Below are positions 47,840 through 56,655 of a stretch of DNA of 64,000 nt, piece by piece. Location of the stretch: the NCBI RefSeq assembly GCF_011064615.1, contig NZ_JAALJH010000041.1, positions 1 to 64,000 on the forward strand, read 5' to 3'. The notes under the pieces are model-generated. The model was not told the origin of the DNA and did no database searches. It worked only from the letters and a program-made list of their open reading frames with translations. Source of the stretch: Aquisphaera insulae. GTDB lineage: Bacteria; Planctomycetota; Planctomycetia; Isosphaerales; Isosphaeraceae. How positions within the stretch are numbered: the stretch's first letter is position 1; every line of letters begins with the position of its first letter. The translations under genes were made by a program, and so were the position numbers.

Positions 47840-47898
47840 ATCACCGCTCCCGCGGGAAAACCGAGCAAACTGCATGCAAACAAATGAACACGACTGTC

Positions 47899-48756
47899 TC
47901 ACGATCGCTGTTTGTCCGAGTTCGATGACGCCTTCCCCGCAGCCCGGAGGAATCGGCGCACATCCTCGATTGAGTACGGGGGATCGCTCCGAAGATGGAT
48001 CACGGCATGGCAGTTGGGACAGATCGGCCGCAAGTCCTTGATCGGATCCACCTCATAGCCCTCACGGATCTTGCTAATGAGCTTGAGATGATGGACGTGG
48101 ATTAGCCCTTCGGCGACCTCGCCGTACTTCTCTCCGAAGTCGAGCTCGCAGGCAGCGCAGACGGCTCCGTGGTGCTCAATGCACCTTCGTCTTGCCTCCG
48201 GATTGCGCTCGTAGGCATTCACCGTGATGAGGGAAACGGCCCCCTCGTAGAGAGACTGCCTTCCTGAAACTTCTTCGGGCAGAAGAGGAGGACCGTGTCG
48301 ATACGGTTCGAGCCAGGCTGGGATACGTTCCGTGACGTGCGAGAGGATCTCGACGAGTCCCCGCAGGTCGAAGGGGAAAAAGTACCCCTGACAGACGGAA
48401 CCTCGCTTATTGATGGGGTAGTACTTTACTCGGAAGGCTATCAGGGCCGCACCGAATGTCTTCTGAAGCACCGGATTCTCAAGATCGAAATACTCGGTGC
48501 GAAACCGCCACCCTGCCCCGTAGTCTTCGCCTTCAAGACGCGGCAATCGATCGTGATAAATGCCATCTTCCAGAGCTCGGCTGAAGGCGACTACGTACGG
48601 CTTCCTGTAGTGGACGACCAGATCACCTGCCTTTGACTTTCCGACGGTCTTCCTAAACGTAGCTCCTCCGGCCGATGTCCGATCGGAACTGCAAACGACC
48701 TCGCTGGGTCGCTCCGCTTCCCACTGTCTCGATTGGTTGCACCACCAGACTTGCAT
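47899..48756 (-). CDS. EVE-like domain / HNH endonuclease fusion
   Basis: A 285-residue protein. It opens like EVE/PUA-like restriction proteins: MQVWWCNQSRQWEAER, then KAGDLVVHYRKPYVVAFSRAL, a fold that can read modified bases. The C-terminal HNH domain has two CxxC zinc knuckles (C200/C203 and C246/C249) around HVHHL (220-224) and CPNCHAVIHLR, complete for catalysis. Such EVE-HNH fusions are candidates for modification-dependent restriction, cutting DNA with methylated or hypermodified cytosine. GGAGG precedes the ATG. First gene of the pair with the nucleotidyltransferase. Base composition is lower in GC than core genes (32 of 60 at 48421-48480), which suits transfer. Confidence 0.85.
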   Translation of the reverse strand: MQVWWCNQSRQWEAERPSEVVCSSDRTSAGGATFRKTVGKSKAGDLVVHYRKPYVVAFSRALEDGIYHDRLPRLEGEDYGAGWRFRTEYFDLENPVLQKTFGAALIAFRVKYYPINKRGSVCQGYFFPFDLRGLVEILSHVTERIPAWLEPYRHGPPLLPEEVSGRQSLYEGAVSLITVNAYERNPEARRRCIEHHGAVCAACELDFGEKYGEVAEGLIHVHHLKLISKIREGYEVDPIKDLRPICPNCHAVIHLRSDPPYSIEDVRRFLRAAGKASSNSDKQRS

Positions 48757-49217
48757 GGCATCCTCCGAGGATTGGACCTACTCTCCGATTCTACCAAATC
48801 ATCGCATTTGAGCCAAATCGGTCCTCTTTAGCGGAGAGATTCCTCGGCCGCCACATTTACCCCCGAGGACACCAGAGTTTCCGATGGGTTCGCCTCGGCC
48901 GGTGTGCCGGGCGACCGGGAACCGACAAACCCCGTGGGAGCCGGCTCCGTTTGGCTACCGGTATGCGGTGGTGACCGCCGGATTGCCCGGTCATTCGATC
49001 ATGGGAGTTCGCCGATGGGCGACGGCCTTCTCACCAGCCAGGCCTCACTCCGTCGCCGGCCGGAGCCGGCTCCCACAAATCGGACGCGGGCCACGGCTCA
49101 CCCCGTCGCCTCCTGCAAAATCCAATCCCATCCGTCCCGAGGTCTCCTCCGCATTCTCTTCTCGGTGCCCTCCGCGCCTCTGTGGTTGGTCCACCCCCTC
49201 CTCCCGGGCCGCCGTCG
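48757..49217. repeat. Non-coding stretch with long inverted REP-like repeats
   Basis: No gene is seen in these 461 bases. GTGGGAGCCGGCTCCG at 48934-48949 is repeated as its exact reverse complement at 49061-49076, and each arm is itself largely palindromic. This is the BIME-like arrangement also known from GTGGGAGC-type REPs in Pseudomonas. The second copy of the dispersed CACGGAGG-type repeat follows at 49153-49189. The stretch marks the right edge of the defence island. Confidence 0.65.
49153..49189. repeat. Dispersed CACGGAGG-type repeat, copy 2
   Basis: Diverged second copy of the element at 30828-30863: on the minus strand CCAACCACAGAGGC, then GCGGAGGGCACCGAGAAG. It lies 29 bases past the 3' end of the alpha/beta hydrolase gene, the same placement as copy 1. 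Confidence 0.6.
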
Positions 49218-50060
49218 TCACTTCAGGTGGTCCCTGAGGAAATTGACCGCGCGGATGATGGCGGCGTCCTGGTCCTCCTTCCGGCCGCCGCCGCCGTGGC
49301 CGCCGCCGGGGATCGTGATCAGCTCGGACGAGAGGCCGGCTCGCTTGCAGGCCTCGTGCAGGAGGACGGACTGCTCGTAGGGGACGATCTCGTCCCTGTC
49401 CCCGTGGATGAGCAGGAGCGGGGCGACGTGGGGGCCCAGGCGGTCGATCGGGTCGATGGACCTGCGGAACGCGACGGGGTCGGCCGGCGGGGGGCCGATC
49501 AGGTCCCTGACGAGCCGGGCGGCGAACTCGGGGAACGGGCGGGACAGGTCGGTCGGGCCGGCGGCCGAGACGGCGGCCCTGAGCCTGACCTCGGGATCCG
49601 TCGCCAGCAGGAGCGCCAGGTGCCCCCCCGCGGAGCCGCCGAACGCCGCCACGCGGCCGGCGTCGAGGTTCCATTCCTTCGCCCGGTCGCGGAGGAACCG
49701 GACGGCCTCCTTCACGTCGTCGTACTGGGCCGGGAACCTGTGCCTGGGGGCGAACCGGTACTCGAGCGACGCCGCGGCGAAGCCCTGCTCCGCCAGCGAG
49801 AAAATCGCCTGGCGAAACTCGGCCTTGTTCCCCGCCTGCCAGCCGCCGCCGTGGATGCAGACGATGAGCGGGAACGGGCCGGCCCCACGCTTCGGCCGGG
49901 CGAGGTCCAGATGCAGGGTCTCGCCCCCCACCGTCCCATACACGATGTCGGGCGCGAAGTCGACCGACTCCGGCGGCGGAGGCTGCCTGGCCTGGACGAT
50001 CGCCGCCAGTCCGATCACGCCCGCCACGACGCCCACCGCCAGCCATCGCCGTCGACTCAT
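49218..50060 (-). CDS. Exported alpha/beta hydrolase (esterase/lipase family)
   Basis: A 280-residue protein with an N-terminal membrane/signal segment (MSRRRWLAVGVVAGVIGLAAIVQA). The oxyanion motif HGGGW is at 70-74, the nucleophile S143 is in GGSAGGH, and the remaining triad members are probably D223 (HGDRDEIVPYEQ) and H255 (GGGHGGG). It matches the BD-FAE/carboxylesterase branch, so it may deacetylate or de-esterify polysaccharides outside the cytoplasm. The start at 50060 has GGGAGA upstream. Confidence 0.85.
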   Translation of the reverse strand: MSRRRWLAVGVVAGVIGLAAIVQARQPPPPESVDFAPDIVYGTVGGETLHLDLARPKRGAGPFPLIVCIHGGGWQAGNKAEFRQAIFSLAEQGFAAASLEYRFAPRHRFPAQYDDVKEAVRFLRDRAKEWNLDAGRVAAFGGSAGGHLALLLATDPEVRLRAAVSAAGPTDLSRPFPEFAARLVRDLIGPPPADPVAFRRSIDPIDRLGPHVAPLLLIHGDRDEIVPYEQSVLLHEACKRAGLSSELITIPGGGHGGGGRKEDQDAAIIRAVNFLRDHLK

Positions 50061-50187
50061 CGCGAGCTCTCCCGTCGTGCCCCCAGGTCGGCCTGCCCCG
50101 ATCCCCACGACGATTCTACCCGCCCCGACTCGTGGATGTTTCCCCGGGGGAGGGAAATCCCGTCGCGGGCCCGCGCGATCGCCCGCC

Positions 50188-52056
50188 TCATCGCCCCGCG
50201 GCGACGAGCCCCTGGGCCTCGAGGGCCCGCCAGAAGACGCGCAGGTGCTCGAGCGCCTCGGGCTTCATGACGCGGCTGCCGTAGACGATCCGGACGTAGC
50301 CGGCCGCCAGGCGATTGGCCTCGGCGCTCAGGTCGCCGCGGACGGCGCCAAGCCGGCGGGCGAACTCGACGGGCGTCTCGTGCGGGAGCCGGCCGGCGCC
50401 CGCCTCATAAGCCCAGGCTTCCAGGGCCTGGAAGCTGTAGACGAACAGGTCGTTGGGCGCGAACTGGCGATCCATGCCGACGTCGAACGGGTTGGCGAAC
50501 GACGAGAACGGCCGCGGCGGCTCGGCCGGCCGGGCCGCCTCCTCGACGGCCTCGCGGCCGCGATCGTCCCTCGGGCGGCCGAACCAGAGGCCGCCGAAGA
50601 GCGCGGAGAGGAACGCGAGGAAGCCCTTGAGCAGCTCCGGGCCGTAGCGGAAGGCCCCATAGAGCAGGAAGCAACCGCCGACGATCAGGACGGGGATTCG
50701 GAGCCAGGCCGGGGCCTGGAACGAGAGCGACGGCGGGTTCGGCGTGGACGCGGAATTCGACCCCTGCTCCTGGCCCTTCGTTTCCGACGAGTCCTTCTCC
50801 TTCGCCGAATCCTGATCGCCGCCCGGGGTCTCGTCCTTCCGCGACGAATCGTCGGCCTTGCCCTGCGGCTTGCCGGCGTCCTTCGCGTTCTCGGCCTGCT
50901 TCCCCTGCTTGCCCGAGGCGTTCCCCTTGCCGGAGGCCGATTTCCCCTTCGCCGCGCCCGACTTCGCGTTGCCGGGCTGGGACTTGCCCCCCGCGCGGCC
51001 CTTGCCGGCGGTCTGCTTCGCCGCGTTCGGGTCGTTGGTCTTGCCCGAGCCCTGCTCCTCGCCGGAGGGTTCCTGGGGCTCGTCCGCCTTCGACGCGGCC
51101 CGGCCCTCGCTCTCCGCCCCGTCGCCCTGGACGCCGCCGTCCTTGAGCACGGCCCAGCGCGAGGCCCTGCGATCGCTCGACGAGACCGCGGAGCCGGTGA
51201 TCGACCGCACGCCGCCGATCGCCGGCAGGAGCGCGGCCGAGAGGACGGTCAGGCCGGCGATCACGAACCCGCCGGTGGTCAGCCAGGTGGCGGTCATCGC
51301 CCGCGGCATCGGGATCTTCCGCTTGCGGAGGTAGCGCCTCAGGTTCAGGAAGCTCGTCGCCAGCAGCAGGCCCATCGCGGCGGCGATGTACGCGATCGCG
51401 TAGACGAGCAGCCCGGCCCGCCGCTCCTCCTCGACGGCCGGCACCAGCCACTGGCCGACGCCGAAGACCGGCAACGAGGCCAGCGCGAAGTAGATCAGCC
51501 AGACTCCCGGCGCGTGCGGCCGGTTCGAGTTCGCGCTCGAGCCCTCGCCCCCCCAGGCCTTCCACCAGGGCCGAGGGGGGCCCAGCAACGACGCGTCCAT
51601 CCGATGGGGGTCGGGATCAACCCCGTCCGGCCCCGCCGCGACCTGCTCCCGCGCCAGGCCGCTCTCCTCCATCAGGCCGACGCCCGCGTCCTGGTTCTCG
51701 TCCATCAGGGTGCAGTCGTAGGTCAGATGGTGGGTCGCCCACCAGACCAGGGCCATCACCCCGAGGAGGAACGGCTGGAACCCCGCCAGCGAGGTCGCCA
51801 CCAGGGCCACGGCCCCGCCCAGGGCCAGGCCGTAGCCTTTGGCGACGTCGCCGATCTGCATCCCGACCCGGGTGATCAGGACGATCCCGAAGACGAACCA
51901 GAAGAGGATCCAGCGGAGCCGCTCCAGGAACGGCCCGTCGTACCAGATGTCGAGCATGAAGAAGGTCAGGCTGCCGACCATGACCATGATCAGCACCGGG
52001 ACGATCGCGTTCACCAGATGATCGACGAGCGTCCCCTGCAACCTGCCCCTGGCCAT
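50188..52056 (-). CDS. Membrane protein with C-terminal DUF4129 domain
   Basis: A 622-residue membrane protein. Hydrophobic segments lie at about 14-130 and 185-290, and near residue 450. Between them is a long Lys/Gly/Ser/Glu-rich low-complexity region (about 310-435, GKGRAGGKSQPGNAKSGAAKG and similar). The C-terminus is a DUF4129-like domain (YSFQALEAWAYEAGAGRLPHETPVEFARRLGAV). It is the last gene of the MoxR-DUF58-DUF4129 operon, 35 bases after the DUF58 gene. In related loci a transglutaminase is also present; none is seen here. A role in envelope assembly or stress is inferred. Confidence 0.8.
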   Translation of the reverse strand: MARGRLQGTLVDHLVNAIVPVLIMVMVGSLTFFMLDIWYDGPFLERLRWILFWFVFGIVLITRVGMQIGDVAKGYGLALGGAVALVATSLAGFQPFLLGVMALVWWATHHLTYDCTLMDENQDAGVGLMEESGLAREQVAAGPDGVDPDPHRMDASLLGPPRPWWKAWGGEGSSANSNRPHAPGVWLIYFALASLPVFGVGQWLVPAVEEERRAGLLVYAIAYIAAAMGLLLATSFLNLRRYLRKRKIPMPRAMTATWLTTGGFVIAGLTVLSAALLPAIGGVRSITGSAVSSSDRRASRWAVLKDGGVQGDGAESEGRAASKADEPQEPSGEEQGSGKTNDPNAAKQTAGKGRAGGKSQPGNAKSGAAKGKSASGKGNASGKQGKQAENAKDAGKPQGKADDSSRKDETPGGDQDSAKEKDSSETKGQEQGSNSASTPNPPSLSFQAPAWLRIPVLIVGGCFLLYGAFRYGPELLKGFLAFLSALFGGLWFGRPRDDRGREAVEEAARPAEPPRPFSSFANPFDVGMDRQFAPNDLFVYSFQALEAWAYEAGAGRLPHETPVEFARRLGAVRGDLSAEANRLAAGYVRIVYGSRVMKPEALEHLRVFWRALEAQGLVAAGR

Positions 52057-52091
52057 CGGAAAAGCTCCCTCGAGACGCTGCCATCGACGGA

Positions 52092-53420
52092 CTACAACGG
52101 GGCCACGAACTGGAGCTCGCAGAAGCCGTGGAGCTCGTTTTCGTCGGAGATCGCCCGCACCGGGATGTTCTGGGCGATCAGGTACGAGGCGCTGTCGATC
52201 CGCTCGACCTCGTCGAAGGCGAGCAGGACGACGGTCACGGCGTAGCCCTGCCGCCGGAGCCTCCCCAGCGTCAGGGCCGACTCGGGGGTCACCAGCGCCA
52301 GGATGGCGACGACCGTGGCGTCGCGGGGCATCCGGTGCTCGGCCTCGATCACCAGCCGGTCGAAGGTCAGGCCGTCGGACAGCTCGACGCGCGCCATGGC
52401 CTCGCGGATCCGGGCGAAGGCCTCCGGGCCCCTCGCGTGCGGGACCACCTGGGGCCTCAGCCGGTGGTCCTCGTCGCGCATGGCGGCCTCGCGATGGATC
52501 GCCTCGCGGTTCGCCCCCGGGCGTGCGGTCCTTCGTGCAATCTCGTCCCGATGGCGGGCCCGCTCGGCGGCGTCGCGGCCGCTCGTGATCAGGCCCACCG
52601 GCTGGCCCATCAGGCAGACCGCGTTGGCCAGGGCCACGGCCGCGGTCACCGCCAGCTCGGAGCGCCCCGGCTCGTTCCGCGCGGGGTAGGAGTCGCGGTG
52701 GAAGTCCAGCAGGATCGTCGCGCCGGCCACGGTCGAGGCGTCGTAGATCTTGCTCTGGAGCGTCCCGGTCCGCGCGGTGGCCGCCCAGTGGATGCGATTG
52801 AACGGGTCGCCCGGCTGGTAGGCGCGGACCCCGGCGATCCGCGTGGGGTCCTCAAAGAGGCGATGCGTCAGCTTGATCTCGCCGATCGGCCGCCGCGACG
52901 CCAGGTCATAGCCCGGCAGCGGGACGACCCGGGGATAGACCGTGATGTAGAGGGGCTCGGTCGCCACCCGGTAGCGACGGTGGAGCCCGAAGAGGTCGCC
53001 CGTTTCCAGGATCAGCGGGCCCACCTGGTAATAGCCCCGCATGGCGCAGCGGAGCTGATAGGTGATGGTCCTCGTCGCACCGCCGCCGAGCATGGCGATC
53101 GCCAGCCGCCGCCCCTTCACCTCGAGCCGGGGGGGCCGCGCCGTGATCGCGGCGCGGGGGAGCATCTCCTCCACGAGCACCCAGGCGATCGGCAGGGCGC
53201 CGCGGTTCCGGAGCGTGAGCACGAAGGCGATCGTCTCGCCGATCTCCACCTCGGTCCGGTTGCACTCGCGGGTCGCGTCGAGATTGCCGATCCAGGTCCG
53301 GGCCAGGAACCGGCTGATCCCCATCAGGCCCAGGAGCGCGAGCATCCCGCCGACGAGGAGGCCCAGGTCGAGCACGGCCGCGACGACCAGGACCAGGACG
53401 ATGACGAAGAGCGCGCGCAT
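52092..53420 (-). CDS. DUF58 domain-containing protein
   Basis: A 442-residue protein with two N-terminal transmembrane helices (ALFVIVLVLVVAAVLDLGLLVGGMLALLGLMGI). The DUF58 signature is present as RAYQPGDPFNRIHWAATARTGTLQSKIYD near residue 200, followed by a von Willebrand-A-like fold without a complete MIDAS by eye. Its ATG shares one base with the MoxR stop (TGATG), so translation is coupled. DUF58 proteins are the usual partners of MoxR ATPases in metal-insertion or envelope complexes. Confidence 0.9.
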   Translation of the reverse strand: MRALFVIVLVLVVAAVLDLGLLVGGMLALLGLMGISRFLARTWIGNLDATRECNRTEVEIGETIAFVLTLRNRGALPIAWVLVEEMLPRAAITARPPRLEVKGRRLAIAMLGGGATRTITYQLRCAMRGYYQVGPLILETGDLFGLHRRYRVATEPLYITVYPRVVPLPGYDLASRRPIGEIKLTHRLFEDPTRIAGVRAYQPGDPFNRIHWAATARTGTLQSKIYDASTVAGATILLDFHRDSYPARNEPGRSELAVTAAVALANAVCLMGQPVGLITSGRDAAERARHRDEIARRTARPGANREAIHREAAMRDEDHRLRPQVVPHARGPEAFARIREAMARVELSDGLTFDRLVIEAEHRMPRDATVVAILALVTPESALTLGRLRRQGYAVTVVLLAFDEVERIDSASYLIAQNIPVRAISDENELHGFCELQFVAPL

Positions 53421-54382
53421 CAGGCCATCACCCGGGATCCGCTCGTCGGCACGGGGGCGGAGTCCAGGACCTCCGAGATCACCGAGGACGCGGTCACCTT
53501 CCGCAGGCGGCTCTCCGGCCTGAGGATGATCCGATGCCCTAGCACGGCGGGGGCCATCCGCTTGATGTCGTCGGGCGAGACGAAATCCTGGCCCCGGATC
53601 GCCGCCACGGCCTGCGCGGCCCGATGCAGGGCCAGCGAGGCCCGGGGGCTGCCGCCGAGCAGGACGTCGGCGTGCTCCCGCGTGCCCCGGATCAGGCTCA
53701 CGATGTAGCGGCAGACCTTCTCATCCACGCGGACCGCACGGACGGCCTGCTGGCACTCGACGATCTCGTCCGCCGTGGCCACCGTTTCCAGGTCGTCGAT
53801 CGGGTGCTTCAACTGGAGGCGACCGAGCATCGCCGCCTCCTCCTCGGGCGCGGGATAGCCCAGGCTGAGGCGGACCAGGAACCGATCGAGCTGCGCCTCG
53901 GGGAGCGGGAAGGTCCCCTCGTGATCGACCGGATTCTGGGTGGCGATCACGAGGAAAGGGGGCTTGAGGTCGTAGGTCGTGCCGTCGACGGAGACCTTCC
54001 GCTCGGCCATGGCCTCGAGCAGCGCCGCCTGGGTCCGGGGCGTCGCCCGGTTGATCTCGTCGGCCAGCAGGGTCTGGGCGAAGATCGGCCCCGGGCGGAA
54101 CTCGAACTGGGTGGTCGCCGGGTTGAAGATCGACGCCCCGGTCACGTCCGTCGGCAGCAGGTCGGGCGTGCACTGCACCCGCTTGAAGCGGGCGCCGACG
54201 CTCAGCGCGAGGGCTCGCGCCAGCATCGTCTTGGCGACGCCCGGTACGTCCTCCAGCAGGATGTGCCCCTCGGCCAGGTACGCCACCAGCGCCAGCACGA
54301 TCTCCTGCCGCTTGCCGACGACCACCTTCTCGATGTTCGCCAGGATCCGCTTCCCGGTCGTCGCCACGTCCGCCATGCCCAC
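53420..54382 (-). CDS. MoxR-family AAA+ ATPase
   Basis: A 320-residue AAA+ protein. Walker A here is the degenerate MoxR form DVPGVAKTMLARALA near residue 60; Walker B is LLADEINRATPRTQAALLEAMAE near 110, and sensor-1 is VIATQNPVDHEGTFPLPEAQLDRF near 150. The start could be 54382 or the ATG at 54376. It acts as a chaperone-like ATPase with the DUF58 protein. First gene of the operon that runs to 50188. Confidence 0.95.
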   Translation of the reverse strand: MGMADVATTGKRILANIEKVVVGKRQEIVLALVAYLAEGHILLEDVPGVAKTMLARALALSVGARFKRVQCTPDLLPTDVTGASIFNPATTQFEFRPGPIFAQTLLADEINRATPRTQAALLEAMAERKVSVDGTTYDLKPPFLVIATQNPVDHEGTFPLPEAQLDRFLVRLSLGYPAPEEEAAMLGRLQLKHPIDDLETVATADEIVECQQAVRAVRVDEKVCRYIVSLIRGTREHADVLLGGSPRASLALHRAAQAVAAIRGQDFVSPDDIKRMAPAVLGHRIILRPESRLRKVTASSVISEVLDSAPVPTSGSRVMA

Positions 54383-54852
54383 CCCCGCCCGCCTTCGGGC
54401 ACGAACCAGGGAGCCTCGACAAGCCCGATCCCCAACTCTATGGGAGTTACTACGACAAATGCAAGAGGTTTGTCGGACAGGTGTGAGACCGTCGCGATCG
54501 GCCGTCGGCCCTCGCCCTCCGGGGATGGCTTCATCGAAAGTTCATTGGACAGTCCGGCGGGGGCGGACCATCATCGTGCCCATCATCGGGTCAGCGGCCA
54601 TTCCCGCGACCCAGAGCCGGGCGGGAAGCGATCCAGTTATGACTCCTCATGTTTCCGCTTGCTAATTTTCTCGATGGTTGATGATGAGCCTCGCGCCCGG
54701 CTGGCCCGATGTGCCGGGAATCGCGCACAACGATGTCCATGTCAACGTTGGCAGAACATGGATCCCCCGCGCCCCGCGGATCCGCCGGAAAAGGGAAGAG
54801 GCCGGGGTGGACGTCCCCGGCCTCTCGAATCCGGATCAGAGCTCGTTTCGGC
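54383..54852. other. Intergenic region with MoxR promoter zone and downstream terminator
   Basis: About 470 bases between divergent MoxR and the LEA-like gene's end. The minus strand near 54440-54470 has TTGCAT followed 17 bases on by ATAGAG, a weak sigma70-like match for the MoxR operon. The terminator at 54798-54824 is within it. No gene was accepted. Confidence 0.4.
54798..54824 (-). terminator. Intrinsic terminator of the DUF2171/LEA-like gene
   Basis: Perfect 10-bp stem GAGGCCGGGG / CCCCGGCCTC with a 7-base loop, 29 bases past the stop. On the minus strand the stem is followed by TTCCCTTTTCC, a fair T tract. Confidence 0.75.
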
Positions 54853-55296
54853 TCACGCCGGCTGCCATTCGCCCTGGACCCGGAGGTGGTCGCGATCCAG
54901 GTGGACGCCGCCGTCCACCGACTTCACCCACGAGAGCGGGATGCGGTGGTGCTGGCCGTCGGGGCTGCCGCTCCTGGTGAGCTTGATCGTGTCGCCCTCG
55001 ACGTGATCGACGGTGCCGACCTTCGTCCCGCACGAGGCGTAGACGTCCGCGTGCTCGCGGATGTCCCCGGAGCCGCTCGAGGAGCCGCTCGGCCCATATT
55101 TCTCCTTCATCTCCTCGACCTTGTGGCCGGCCTTGTGCGCGGCCTCCTCGATGCGATGGCCGGCCTCGTGGGCCTTTTCCTTGGCCCAGTCGGCGGCCTT
55201 CTCCACACCTTCACCGACCCTGTGGCCGACCTTCGATGCCGTGTCGGCGATCTTGTGGCCCACGTCCTCCAGCGTTCCCTTGATGGTCTCGGCCAT
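54853..55296 (-). CDS. LEA-like / DUF2171 two-domain stress protein
   Basis: A 147-residue protein. Residues 1-65 are amphipathic 11-mer-type repeats (GHKIADTASKVGHRVGEGVEKAADWAKEKAHEAGH) like late-embryogenesis-abundant and apolipoprotein-like proteins. After a Ser/Gly linker, residues of about 78-140 match DUF2171 (IREHADVYASCGTKVGTVDHVEGDTIKLTRS...HRIPLSWVKSVDGGVHLD). Such proteins are linked to dehydration or general stress. It is divergent from a shorter paralogue of its N-terminal part at 55523. No signal peptide is present. Confidence 0.85.
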   Translation of the reverse strand: MAETIKGTLEDVGHKIADTASKVGHRVGEGVEKAADWAKEKAHEAGHRIEEAAHKAGHKVEEMKEKYGPSGSSSGSGDIREHADVYASCGTKVGTVDHVEGDTIKLTRSGSPDGQHHRIPLSWVKSVDGGVHLDRDHLRVQGEWQPA

Positions 55297-55522
55297 GACG
55301 GCCTCCTCGTTCCATTCAGCCCACGGAGAGTCTTCTTCGCCGCCCCGCCAAGGGGCAGCTCACCGAAGTGGTGGAAATCGCAAAGCCCGCGCCAATCTCG
55401 CGCCGGTCATATGCCGAGTTTCCTCCGCACTTCCGGCACATCGTTTGCGATCTTGGTCCTCCCGCTCAGCCGTCGCGGTGGATTCGCGGCGGCCATGAAC
55501 TTCTGATGAAGGGAGAACGACG

Positions 55523-55753
55523 ATGGCCGATATCAAGCACACGATCGAGGAAGCCGGTCACAAGGTCGCCGAGAAGGCCAGCGAGGCGGGGCACGCCGTC
55601 GCCGACAAGGCGCGCGAGCTCGGCCACAAGGCGGGCGAGGCCGCGGCCCAGACCCGCGATTGGGCCAAGGAGAAGGCCCACGAGGCCGGCAACAAGATCG
55701 AGGAGGCGGGAGACGCCGCCAAGCGGAAGATCGACCGGGCCTCCGACGAGTGA
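55523..55753 (+). CDS. Small LEA-like protein
   Basis: A 76-residue, highly charged, Cys-free helical protein: MADIKHTIEEAGHKVAEKAS, then further GHxxxxxAxE repeats. It closely resembles the N-terminal half of the divergent neighbour, including the shared DWAKEKAHEAG, so the two arose by duplication. AGGGAGAA lies about 7 bases before the ATG. It may be a desiccation or membrane-protecting protein; the shared 226-base divergent region suggests co-regulation. Confidence 0.85.
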   Translation: MADIKHTIEEAGHKVAEKASEAGHAVADKARELGHKAGEAAAQTRDWAKEKAHEAGNKIEEAGDAAKRKIDRASDE

Positions 55754-55779
55754 CCCGGTCTCGAGTCCATTTCAACGAG

Positions 55780-55809
55780 GGCCCCGCCGTGCCCCGAGCC
55801 GGCGGGGCC
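55780..55809 (+). terminator. Terminator hairpin after the small LEA-like gene
   Basis: Perfect 10-bp stem GGCCCCGCCG / CGGCGGGGCC, loop of 10, located 27 bases past the stop and followed by TTCGGCGTTTCC. Confidence 0.65.
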
Positions 55810-55928
55810 TTCGGCGTTTCCGGCCCCGCAAGCCGCGAATTTCGGGAGATCGATCGCTTGACAGAGCAAGACTCAAGCCGGAGCATGGTGGGCATCGCTC
55901 GTCGGATCCTCACCTTGCCGGATGCGTC

Positions 55929-56435
55929 ATGCTCGCCAGCACCGGGCGACACCTCGATCGGATCGCTCTCCCTCGCGGGATGAGGCCGGTGGTCGTTGCG
56001 CTCGCCCTGGCCGCGGCCGTCACGATCGGCCCGGCGCCCTGGTCATTCTCGTCGATCGCCAGGGCCGGGGCCGTCGGCGGCCATTCCTGCAAGTGCGGCA
56101 TGGACTGCCGCGGCGAATCCTGCTGTTGCGGCCCGAAGGCCGCGGGGCGTCCCTCGACGGCGGCCGGTCCCCGGCCCGATGAGAAGCTCGCTTCCTCGTC
56201 CCTCCACGACGAACTCCCGATCGGCCCATGCTTCGCGGCGGGCCGTTGCGGCGATCCGGCGTCCCCTTCGAGGGCCGTCTCGAGCCCCGGCGGCAAGGTC
56301 GCCACGCTCGCCCGGCGGGCCATGCCCGCGGAGGTCGACCCTCGCCGGCTCGTCGGTCGCGACGAGCCCACCCCCCTGCCCCTCGATTCGACCTCCCGCC
56401 TGGATCGCCCCCCCAGGCCCCGCGCCGCGGCCTGA
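55929..56435 (+). CDS. Small exported Cys-rich protein, unrecognised
   Basis: A 168-residue protein (151 if started at 55980). A hydrophobic segment (VVVALALAAAVTIGPAPWSFSSIARAGA) acts as signal peptide, followed by the Cys cluster HSCKCGMDCRGESCCCGP: six Cys in 14 residues. The remainder is Pro/Ser/Arg-rich and apparently unstructured, with one more Cys pair (GPCFAAGRCG). It may bind metal or be an oxidised periplasmic protein. No ribosome site is evident at either start, so both start and existence are only fairly sure. Confidence 0.5.
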   Translation: MLASTGRHLDRIALPRGMRPVVVALALAAAVTIGPAPWSFSSIARAGAVGGHSCKCGMDCRGESCCCGPKAAGRPSTAAGPRPDEKLASSSLHDELPIGPCFAAGRCGDPASPSRAVSSPGGKVATLARRAMPAEVDPRRLVGRDEPTPLPLDSTSRLDRPPRPRAAA

Positions 56436-56655
56436 TCGATCCATCCGGCCCGTCCACGCGCTCCCGTCCGCTCGGATCTCGAGCCCGCCGGGTCGCGCCC
56501 CACGGCCGGACGTACTACATTGATTTATCCAGCTCTCGGCTGCGCCGGGCCATCCAAGGTCGCGGCCCCCTCCGACCGTTCGCGTCGGGGTGGGCCGCCG
56601 TCTCCGGTCATCGTGCGCGCCGCGTCTCCCATCCTTCCAACCGGAGTCCGTCCCG

